Assembly (NCBI RefSeq): GCF_003024195.1
Contig: NZ_KZ679042.1
Location: forward strand, 372,001 to 436,000
Reading direction: 5' to 3'
DNA: 64,000 nt
Origin: Streptomyces dioscori
GTDB lineage: Bacteria; Actinomycetota; Actinomycetes; Streptomycetales; Streptomycetaceae
The notes beneath the pieces were generated by a model. It worked only from the letters and a program-made list of their open reading frames with translations, had not been told where the DNA came from and did no database searches. Both the position numbers and the translations under genes were made by a program. Positions 35,254 to 45,000 of the stretch are shown here, piece by piece; position 1 is the first letter of the stretch, and the number at the start of each line of letters is the position of its first letter.

Positions 35254-37298
35254 CGAACGCCACCGGGGACAGGCAGGACAGCCACGACCGGCAGACCGGA
35301 CAGCACAGGCAGCACGGGCAGGAGGGGCAGGACAGCGGCAGCGTCCGGAGTCAGGTCGTCGACATCATCGCCTCACGGACGCTGTACGACGAGTCCTACC
35401 TCCTGCCCGACAGTCATTTCGAGGCGGAACTCGGTATCGACTCGGTCATCTTCGAATCGATCCTGGCCTCGGTGAAGGAGCAGTTCGCGCTGGTGGCGCC
35501 ACTGCCGTCCGGCCTCGTGACGGTCGGCGACCTCGTCCGCGCGGTCGAGCGGGCCTGTCAGGCCTCCGGTACCGCCGTTCCCCGGCCGGTGGACACCGCA
35601 CCGGGCGGCTCCGGCTCGCTCCTGGAGACGGTCGTCACCACCACCATGCGGCACACCCAGTACCAGCGCGGTCAACTGGCGCCCGGCGCCGACTTCGAGA
35701 GCGAGCTGGGCATCGACTCGGTGCTCCTGGCCTCGATCGTGGCCGACGCCGCGCGTGAGCTCGGACTTCCAGCCGGCCTGGCGGGCACCGTCACCGCGAC
35801 GTCCCTGGACGAGCTGGTGGAGGCCCTGCGCCCGTACCACGAGGACGCGCGACGGGTGGATCGGGCACCCACCGGCCCCGGGGGTGCGGCACGGATCCCG
35901 GACGAACGAATCCTGGGCGAGCGAATCCCGGACGAACGAATTACGGACGAGCGCGCCGTGGACGCACGCGCCCAGGACGAAAGCGCCGCGGTGGAACACG
36001 CCGCGGACGGGCATGCCGCGGACGATCCGGGCACGGCCTGGGACGGCCGCTCCATGAAGGACTTCGTGGAGGAGCGTGACAGCGATCTCTTCGCCAAGAC
36101 CCGCAGTTTCGGCAGGTATCTGCGGCGGCGCGAGGCCGAACGCCTCTACTGGTACGGCATGCCGTTGCACTCCCGCTGCTCGAACCGGGCCGTCATCTTC
36201 GACGAACTGGAGGGCCGCGAACGCGAGTTCCTGATGTTCGCGTCGAACAACTACCTGGGTCTGGCCAACCACCCCAAGGTGATCGAGGCGATCTGCGACG
36301 CCACGCAGCGGTACGGGGCCACCCACACCGGCTCCCGGTTCATCGGCGGGACCAACATGCTCCACAAGGAACTGGAGCGGCGCCTCGCCGCCTTCAAACA
36401 GCGGCCGGCCTGCATCGTCTATCCAGGTGGCTACGCGGCGAACATCGGCGCGATCTCCGCCCTGGTCAAGAGCTACGACACCGTCGTCGTCGACAAGCTG
36501 AACCATATGAGCATCGTCGACGGCGCCCGGCTCTCGGGCGCCACCCGCAGGATCTACCAGCACAACGACATGGCGGACCTGGAACGCATCCTGAAGCGCT
36601 GCGACGAGGCGCCCGGCGGCAAACTCGTCGTGGCCGACGGTGTGTTCAGCATGCACGGCGACATCTGCGACCTGCCCGAGATCGTCCGCCTGGCCAAGGA
36701 GCACGGCGCCAGGGTCATGATCGACGACGCGCACTCGACCGGCGTACTCGGCAGGCGCGGCTCGGGAACGGCCGAGCACTTCGGCCTCAAGGGCGAGGTG
36801 GACCTGGAACTGGGCACGATGAGCAAGACACTCGCGGGCATGGGCGGGTTCGTCGTCGGCGACGAGGAGGTCGTCGAGTACCTCCGCTTCTACTCGAATT
36901 CGTACGTCTTCGCCGCGAACATTCCCGCGGGTGTCGCCGCCGGGCTGATCGCGTCCATCGACGTCATCGAGTCGGAACCCGAGCGGATCACGAAGCTGTG
37001 GCACAACATCCGTCTGCTGCGGAGCCAGTTGGCGGACGCCGGTTTCGATCTGGAGAACACCCGCAGCGCGATCCTTCCCCTGGTCATCGGCGACGAGCGC
37101 AAGGCGATGGAGATGGGCCGCGCGGTCCGGGCGAGAGGGCTCTACTGCCAGACCGTGGTGTTCCCGGGCGTACCGCTCGGTGACGCGCGCCTGCGGGTCA
37201 GCGTCACCTCGGAACACACCCCCGAGGACCTGGAGACCGCTGCGGGCATCTTCGTCGAGGCCGGCCGCGAGGTCGGTGTCCTGCCGTCGGCGGGGTGA
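35250..37298 (+). CDS. redN: RedN-like ACP-ACP-alpha-oxoamine synthase
   Basis: A 682-residue protein. Two tandem carrier domains (Ser65 in LGIDSVIFESIL and Ser157 in LGIDSVLLASIV) precede a PLP-dependent alpha-oxoamine synthase (about 285-670) with the Schiff-base lysine Lys526 in GTMSKTLAGMGG and IDDAHSTGVLG. By analogy with RedN/PigH it condenses the pyrrolyl-beta-ketothioester with serine to give HBM. The N-terminus (DRQDSHDRQTGQHRQHGQEG) and the linker at about 210-245 (repeated IPDER/ITDER) are repetitive and Asp/Glu/Arg-rich. Confidence 0.93.
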   Translation: MTNATGDRQDSHDRQTGQHRQHGQEGQDSGSVRSQVVDIIASRTLYDESYLLPDSHFEAELGIDSVIFESILASVKEQFALVAPLPSGLVTVGDLVRAVERACQASGTAVPRPVDTAPGGSGSLLETVVTTTMRHTQYQRGQLAPGADFESELGIDSVLLASIVADAARELGLPAGLAGTVTATSLDELVEALRPYHEDARRVDRAPTGPGGAARIPDERILGERIPDERITDERAVDARAQDESAAVEHAADGHAADDPGTAWDGRSMKDFVEERDSDLFAKTRSFGRYLRRREAERLYWYGMPLHSRCSNRAVIFDELEGREREFLMFASNNYLGLANHPKVIEAICDATQRYGATHTGSRFIGGTNMLHKELERRLAAFKQRPACIVYPGGYAANIGAISALVKSYDTVVVDKLNHMSIVDGARLSGATRRIYQHNDMADLERILKRCDEAPGGKLVVADGVFSMHGDICDLPEIVRLAKEHGARVMIDDAHSTGVLGRRGSGTAEHFGLKGEVDLELGTMSKTLAGMGGFVVGDEEVVEYLRFYSNSYVFAANIPAGVAAGLIASIDVIESEPERITKLWHNIRLLRSQLADAGFDLENTRSAILPLVIGDERKAMEMGRAVRARGLYCQTVVFPGVPLGDARLRVSVTSEHTPEDLETAAGIFVEAGREVGVLPSAG

Positions 37299-37305
37299 GG
37301 CGACG

Positions 37306-39075
37306 ATGACGGACACAGCACTGACGCGGACACCGCACGGCCGAGATTCCTCAGCGACCGGCTCCGGCGTCTCGCCGAACGACTGCGACGACACCTCGCT
37401 GATCCGGTTGCCGCGGTCGCTGTCCCGGGAACAGGCGGCCCGGCCCGCGTTCGTCGGCGACAGGACTGTCACGTACGGCCAGTTGGCGGCGGACGTCACC
37501 GCCGTCGCGTCCGGTCTGCTCGGGCTCGGCACGGCGATCGGTGACCGGGTGGCGATCTGGATGGACAAGACGCCACGCTACGCCGAGGCGATTCTCGGGA
37601 CCCTGCAAGCCGGTTGCGCCTATGTCCCCCTCGACGGTGGCCAGCCGGCCGCACGCGTGGAGCACATCCTCACGGACTGCGAGCCCGTGGCCCTTTTCAC
37701 CGACCACCGGCACCTGGAACTGCTGGCGGACCGTGAACTGCCCGCCTCCGTACGGGCGATCGTGGTGGCGGACGCCACCGGCCAGGAATCGAACGGGACC
37801 ACGTCGAGGCCCATGGCCCCCGTCCGGCCGTGGGCCGACTTCGCCGCGGCGGCAGGAGACGCGACGGCTGGAGGCGCGATAGCTGGAAACGCGATGGCTG
37901 GAGGCGCGTCGGCAGGACAGAGGGCGGCTCACGTCGAGGTCCCGCCCGCCCCGGATCGCGACGACCTCGCCGCGGTCCTCTACACCTCCGGCTCGACCGG
38001 TACGCCGAAGGGGGTGCGGATCTCCTACCGGAACCTGGCGAACTTCATCCGCTGGGCCCGTACCGAACTGACCGTGGGGCCGGACGACGTGTTCGCCAAC
38101 CACGCCTCCTTCAACTTCGACCTGTCGACCTTCGACCTCTTCACCGCGCTGTCGGTGGGCGCCGGTGTCTGGATCGTCGCCGACGACCAGGCACGCGACG
38201 TCGCGGCACTGGCCGGGGGAATCCGCGAGTACGGCGTCACGGTGTGGTACTCCGTGCCCTCCGTGCTGAACCTGCTGACCCGCGCGGGCGCACTCACCCC
38301 GGAAACGGTACGCACCCTGCGGTACGTCCTCTTCGCCGGCGAGGTGTATCCGATCGGGCAGCTGCGTTCCCTGGCGGCCCTGCTGCCCGGGGAGACGGCG
38401 CTCTACAACCTGTACGGGCCCACCGAGACCAACGTCTGCACCTACCACCGGGTCCGTGCGGAGGACCTTGCCCGGGACGAACCCGTGCCGATCGGCACCC
38501 CGGTGCCCGGCGCCCGCGTGTCCGTCGTGAACGAGGACGGACGCACGCTGCACGGGTCCGACGCGTTCGGCGAGTTGATCGTGGAGGGTGACTGCGTCAC
38601 GCCCGGCTACTGGCGAGGGGCGTCACACCCGGCCGACCTGGGAGACGTTGCCGCCGGACACAGGAAAGGCCGCCACGCCACCGGTGACCTGGTGAGCTAC
38701 GAGGGAGCCGGCCTCGTCTACCGCGGGCGCCGGGACCGGATGGTCAAACTCCACGGCTATCGGGTGGAATTGGGCGAGATCGAGGCCACGGCGCTCAAGC
38801 ATCCGGCCGTCGCGTCCGCCGCCGTGGTGGTCGACACAGCGGGCACGGAGCCACGGATCGCCCTCTACTACACGCTCGGTACGGACGCCCGCAGGCCGAA
38901 CCTCATCGAGATCAAGCGGCACTGCGCACAGCACCTGCCCCGCTACATGCTGCCCCAACTGGCCGTCTGCCTCGATGAACTGCCCCACAACGCCAACGGC
39001 AAGACCGACCACCACCGCCTGGGCAGTGGGACGGCCGGGTCTGTCCGGCACTCGCAGGCCGTGCCCGGCAAATGA
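37306..39075 (+). CDS. redM: RedM-like L-prolyl-AMP ligase
   Basis: A 589-residue stand-alone adenylation enzyme. It activates L-proline and loads it on RedO. Core motifs: LYTSGSTGTPKGVRISYRN, NLYGPTETNVCTY, ATGDLVSYEGAGLVYRGRRDRMVK and the C-terminal PHNANGKTDHHRL with its lysine. A Gly-Ala repeat (ATAGGAIAGNAMAGGASAG; 15-bp unit near 37860-37915) is inserted before the P-loop. The stop overlaps the redL ATG by ATGA (39072-39075). Confidence 0.93.
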   Translation: MTDTALTRTPHGRDSSATGSGVSPNDCDDTSLIRLPRSLSREQAARPAFVGDRTVTYGQLAADVTAVASGLLGLGTAIGDRVAIWMDKTPRYAEAILGTLQAGCAYVPLDGGQPAARVEHILTDCEPVALFTDHRHLELLADRELPASVRAIVVADATGQESNGTTSRPMAPVRPWADFAAAAGDATAGGAIAGNAMAGGASAGQRAAHVEVPPAPDRDDLAAVLYTSGSTGTPKGVRISYRNLANFIRWARTELTVGPDDVFANHASFNFDLSTFDLFTALSVGAGVWIVADDQARDVAALAGGIREYGVTVWYSVPSVLNLLTRAGALTPETVRTLRYVLFAGEVYPIGQLRSLAALLPGETALYNLYGPTETNVCTYHRVRAEDLARDEPVPIGTPVPGARVSVVNEDGRTLHGSDAFGELIVEGDCVTPGYWRGASHPADLGDVAAGHRKGRHATGDLVSYEGAGLVYRGRRDRMVKLHGYRVELGEIEATALKHPAVASAAVVVDTAGTEPRIALYYTLGTDARRPNLIEIKRHCAQHLPRYMLPQLAVCLDELPHNANGKTDHHRLGSGTAGSVRHSQAVPGK

Positions 39076-42000
39076 CGGAGACGCTCATGAACCAGGATCC
39101 CCACAAGACCCCCTGGCAGCCCTGGCAGGGGAAAGAGCCGAAGACCGTCGCCGGGCTGCTGCGCCGCCATCTCGAAGACCGTCCGGACGCGCTCGCCTAC
39201 CGATTCCTCACCGGAACCGATCCGGGCCGCGCCGACGACGGCAGCGCCGGAGAGACAGGAGGGGCGGGAAAGGCAGGAGAGACGGGACAGGCGGGACAAG
39301 CAGGAAAAGCAGGACGGTCGGGCGAGGCGGAACAGGGCACGTCATGGAACTACCGGGAGCTCGACCTCCGCACCCGGGCCGTCGCCGCACTCCTGCAGCG
39401 CGAAGGCCTCACCGGCAAACCCGTCCTGCTGCTCCACCCCCCGGGGCTCGACTACATCGCTGGCTTCCTCGGCTGCCTGTACGCCGGAGCCATCGCCGTA
39501 CCCGCCTACCCGCCGGACACCCGGCGCTTCGGCCAGACCATGCCCCGTCTCGCGGCCATCGCCCGGGACTCCGGCGCCACCCACGCCCTCACGACCGGGG
39601 CCCTGTCGCGCTTCGCGGCCACGAAACGACGCGAGATGGACTCGCTCGGGCTCGCCGGCCTGCGCTGGCTGGCGCTGTCCGGGCTGGGCACGGCGGGCGC
39701 CGACGACTGGCATGAGCCGTCCGTCGGGACCGATGCGACGGCCTTCCTCCAGTACACGTCCGGCTCGACCTCGTCCCCCAAGGGCGTCATGGTCAGCAAC
39801 GGCAACCTGCTGCACAACCTCCGTTCGATCCACCGCAGGCTGGAGCACGACGCCGGATCGGGCATGGTGTCCTGGCTGCCCCCGTACCACGACATGGGTC
39901 TCATCGGCGGCATCCTCACCCCCTTGTACGGCGGGTTTCCGGCTCACCTCATGTCCGCGATGTCCTTCGTACGACAGCCGCTGCTGTGGCTGGAGACGCT
40001 GTCGCGGACCAGGGCGTCCACCAGCGTGGCCCCCAACTTCGGCTTCGAGCACTGCGTACGCCGGATCACGGACGAGCAGCGGGACAGCCTGGACCTGAGC
40101 CACTGGAGGCTGGCGCTGAACGGCGCCGAGCCGGTACGCGCCGACACGCTCGACCTGTTCACCGAACGGTTCGCGCCCTGCGGCTTCGAGCGCCGTGCCC
40201 TGCTGCCCTGCTACGGCCTCGCCGAGGCGACGCTGATGGTGACGGGGGTCGGCGCGCACGAACCCCCGCCGGTCGGCGCGTTCGCGTCCGCCGCGCTGGG
40301 CACGGGGATCGCCAGGTCCGTACCCGACAAAGCCGTACCCGAAGGACCCGAAGGACCCGAAGGACCCGCAGTAACCGAGTCGCGGGGTGAGCGGGCGGTC
40401 CGGCTGGTCGGATGCGGACCCGCCGTCGACGGGGTGGATGTCGCGATCATCGACCCCGACACCCGACGGCGGATCGGCTCCGAGGGTCACGTCGGTGAGA
40501 TCTGGATCGCGGGCGGGAGCGTGGCGCACGGCTATTGGGGCCGCCCCGAGACCAGCGAGGCCACCTTCCGGGCCCGTATCGAAGGCGAAGGACCGGCACC
40601 CTTCCTGCGCACCGGCGATCTCGGCTTCCTGAAGGGCGGCCACCTCCACGTCGTCGGCCGTATCAAGGACGTCGTCATCGTGCAGGGCCGCAACCACTAC
40701 CCGCAGGACGTCGAACTCACCGTGGAACGAGCCGACGAGACGGTCCGGGCGGGGTCGGGCGCGGCCTTCTCGGTCGAGATCGACGGCGCCGAGGGACTCG
40801 TCGTCGTGCACGAGGTCGAGAGCAGGCGCCTCGACGGGGCGCAGGCGCTCCTGGCGAAGCTGCGCACGGCGATCGCCGAGGAGCACGACGTGGCACCCCA
40901 CGCCGTCGTCCTCCTCAAGAGGTCGACGGTCCACAGGACGACCAGCGGAAAGATCCAACGGCAGGCGTGCAAGCGGGACTTCCTCGGACTCGGGCTCACC
41001 GTGGTGGCGGCCAGCGTCACGAGGGACCTGACGACACCCCTTACCGCCCCGGCCGGGGACCTCGACGGCCTGTCCACCGCCGCGCGCCGGCAGCGGGTGG
41101 TCGACGCGGTCACCGAGGTCCTGACGGGTGTCCCGGCGACGCCCGACGCGCCGGACGTCACCGGCTGGACGTTCCTCGAACTCGACCTCGACTACCCGGC
41201 GCTCCTCACCGCCGTACGCGTCCTGGAGGAGCGGCTCGGCACCAGGATCCCCGTGGGGGCGCTGCTGGTACGCCCGAGGGTCGACACCCTGATCAGCCTG
41301 TTTCTCGGTGAGGAGCCCGGGGAGCAGCCGCCCGCCAGGGAGCAGTCGGCCGAGCTGTGGGACGCGGAGGCCGTGGAGGCCTGGCTGGTCGAGGAGGTGG
41401 CGACACGCCTCGGCCTGTCCGCCGCCTCGGTCGACGTCACCAGGCCGCTGGCCTCGTTGGGCCTGGACTCGAAGCAGGCCGTGGCCATCCTCGCGGAACT
41501 CGGCGCGCGGACCGGGCGCGAGATGAGCACAGGCACCGCTTTCGAGCATCCGACCATCCGGGCCGTCGCGGCCCATGTGGGTACCGCCGAGCGTTCGGCG
41601 GGCCCGGCGGGCCCGGCGGTGACGACGGCGGTGACAACGGCGGCAACACCTCAACTCCAGGCGCTGTCAGCGCCGTTGCCGTCGGCGTCGGCGTCGCGGC
41701 AACCGTCACCACCGCAGGACACCGGGCCCGAACCCATCGCCATCATTGGCATGGGGTGCCGTTTCCCGGGCGCCCCGGACCCGGACAGCTACTGGCGGCT
41801 CCTGGTTGACGGACGCGACGCGATCACCGGGGTCCCGGCCGGCCGTTGGGCCACCGAGCAGGTGGACGCACCCGCGTTCGGCGGCTTCATCGATCGCGTG
41901 GACGAGTTCGACGCCCGCTTCTTCGGCCTGTCGGCCAGGGAAGCGGCACGGATGGACCCCCAGCAGCGGCTGCTCCTGGAGACGGCCTGGCAGACCGTGG

Positions 42001-45000
42001 AGGACGCGGGCCTCGATCCGACCGGGCTGGCGGGCAGCGCGACCGGCGTGTTCGTAGGCATCAGCAGCCATGACTACTCCGAGCTGCAGATGAGCCGCCT
42101 GGAGACGATCGACGTCCACGCGGCGACCGGCAACGCGCACTCCATCGCGGCGAACCGGCTGTCGTACACCCTCGATCTGCGCGGTCCGAGTCTCGCGGTG
42201 GACACCGCGTGCTCGTCGTCGCTGCTGGCGGTGCATCTCGCCTGCGAGAGCATGCGGCGCGGTGAGTGCGACACGGCCCTGGCCGGCGGGGTCAACCTGC
42301 TGATCTCGCCGGGCCTCTCGGTGGCGTTCGCCCAGGGCAACATGCTCTCCCCCGACGGACAGTGCCGTACGTTCGACGACGCGGCGAACGGTTACGTACG
42401 CGGTGAGGGCGTCGGCCTCGTCCTCCTCAAGCCGCTCTCCGCCGCGCTCGCCGACGGCGACCCGGTCCACGCGGTGATCCGCGGCTCGGCCACCGCCCAC
42501 GGCGGCAGGAGCAACGGCCTGACGGCGCCGAGGGGTTCGGCCCAGCGGTCCGTGATCGAACGCGCCCTGGACCAGGCAGGCCTGAGCGGTCCGGACATCG
42601 ACTACGTCGAGGCGCACGGCACCGGCACCTCACTCGGCGACCCCGTCGAATGGGAGGGCCTGGCAGCCGCCTACGGAAGTGGCCGAGCCGAGGGCGGCCC
42701 CTGCCTGGTGGGTTCGGTCAAGACCAACATCGGACACCTGGAGTCGGCCGCGGGCATCGCCGGACTCATCAAGGCGGCCCTCGTCGTACGGCACCGCCAG
42801 GTCCCGCCGACGCTCCATCTGCGGACCCCGAACCGCCGTCTCGCCTGGGACGGCGCCGGGCTCGACGTGCCGACCCGGCTCACCGGCCTGCCGGACACGG
42901 GCAGCGTACGGGCAGGTGTCAGCTCGTTCGGGTTCGGCGGGGCGAACGCACACGTGGTGCTCGAATCGGCCCCCGAGCCGGATCCGATCGACGCGGTGGC
43001 CCCGAAGCGGCCCACGCACGCCCTGTGCCTGTCGGCGCACACACCCACGGCCCTCACCGCGCTCGCCCAGCGCTGGCGCACACACCTGGCCGCCCACCCC
43101 GACGCGGAACTCGCGGACCTGTGCCACACCGCCAACACCGGCCGGGCCCGGCTCGCCTTCCGGGCGGTCGTCACCGGCGGTTCCCAGGAGGCGTTCGACA
43201 CCGCGCTCGACGTCTTGGCCCGCGGCGGACCATCGACCGCCGTGGTGCGCGGGCGGGCCCGGCCGGGCCGCGCGCCGAAGGTCGCGTTCCTCTTCAGCGG
43301 TCAGGGAACGCAGTACACGGGCATGGGCAAGGGCCTGTACGACACCCACAGCGGGTTCGCCCGGACCCTGGACGCCGCCGACCGCGTCCTGCGCCCGCAC
43401 CTCGGTGTCCCGCTGACGGAACTGCTGTTCGGGGAGGGGAGCGCCGACCGGCTGGCGAGCACCCGGTACTGCCAGGCCGCGCTGGTGGCTCTGGAGGTCG
43501 CGCTCGCCGAGCTGTGGATCTCGCTGGGTGTGCGGCCCACCGCTCTGCTCGGGCACAGCATCGGGGCGTACGGCGCCGCCTGTGTCGCCGGGGTGATGTC
43601 CCTGGAGGACGCCCTGACGCTGGCCGTGGTGCGGGGCAGGCACATGGCCGAGCAGCCGGGCGAGGGCGCGATGATCGCCTGCGCCGGGGACGCGGAGGCG
43701 ATCCGCGCCGAGGCCGCCGTCGAAGACTCCGTCGCGGTCGCCGCCGTCAACGCCCCCGGGCATCTCGTCCTGTCCGGGCCCCGTACGGAGATCGACCGGG
43801 TACGAGCGCGGCTGGAGAGCCGGTCGGTCGTCGTCAGGCCGCTGACGGTGTCGCACGCCTTCCACTCCCCGCTGATGGCGGGTGCGGCCGAGCCGCTGCG
43901 TGCCGCGGCGGACGGTGTCGCGTTCCGGCGGCCGGAGATCCCCTGGGTCTTCGACGCGACGGGCGAGCCGGTCACCGGGCCGGTCGGGGCCGAGGACTGG
44001 GCGCGGCACATGCTGGGTCCGGTGCGTTTCGCCGACGGTTTCTCCGCACTGCGTCACCTCGGCTGCGATGCCTTCGTGGAGATCGGCCCGCATCCGACCC
44101 TGCTCAACATGGCACGCACCATGACCACTTCGGACGACGAGGAGTCGGTGCTGTGGCTGCCCTCGCTGCGCCGCGCACGCGGCGGCCCCGCGGGTGACGG
44201 GGACTGGCAGACGCTTCTCCAGTCGCTCGGCCGACTGCACTGCGCGGGCGGGCCGGTGAACTGGGCCGCGCTGGACGAGGGTTCGCGCAGGCCGCGGATC
44301 CCGGTACCGCACGCGGTGCTCGAAGGGCAGCGCTACTGGTTCTCGGCGCAATCGTCGACGACGTCGGAGGGCGGTGGCGCGCAGGACGGCATCGCTGATC
44401 CCAGTCCGGCACCGCAGCCCGCCCCGGCCGCCGCCCTCGTCACTACGGCCGCGGGCACCCCGGCCGCTCCAGCGGCTCCAGCCGCTCCCGTCCTTCCGAC
44501 ACCTCCGGCCCCTCCGACCCCTCCCGCCCCTCCGGCCTCCGACGGAGACGGGATCCGCAACGAGGTGGTCGACCAGGTGGCCCGCGCCTGCGCCTTCCTG
44601 CCCGAGCAGATCCCCCTGGACGCACGCCTGGGCGCGGACCTCGGTTTCGACTCGCTGATGCGCACCGAACTCGAACGCGCCCTCGCCCGCCGCTTCCCCG
44701 AGCAGCTGGACAGGTACCGCGAGTCGGTGCCCGAGGACCCGACCGTCGGCCAGCTCGTGGCCCTGCTGGACACCGGTGACCGGACGCCACCGGTCCACGG
44801 GAACAGCACTCCCCCGCCCGCGGTCGCGGGCCCCCCGGTGCGGCAGGAGCGCGAGTTCGAGGAGTGGGCCGAGTACGCCGAACTGCAGGGCCGTCTCCGC
44901 CAGACCACGACGAGCGGCGCCAACCCGTACGGCCGGATCCACGAGGGTCACAATTCCGGCCGCGTCTCCATGGACGGCCGCCCTGTCATCAACTTCTCCT

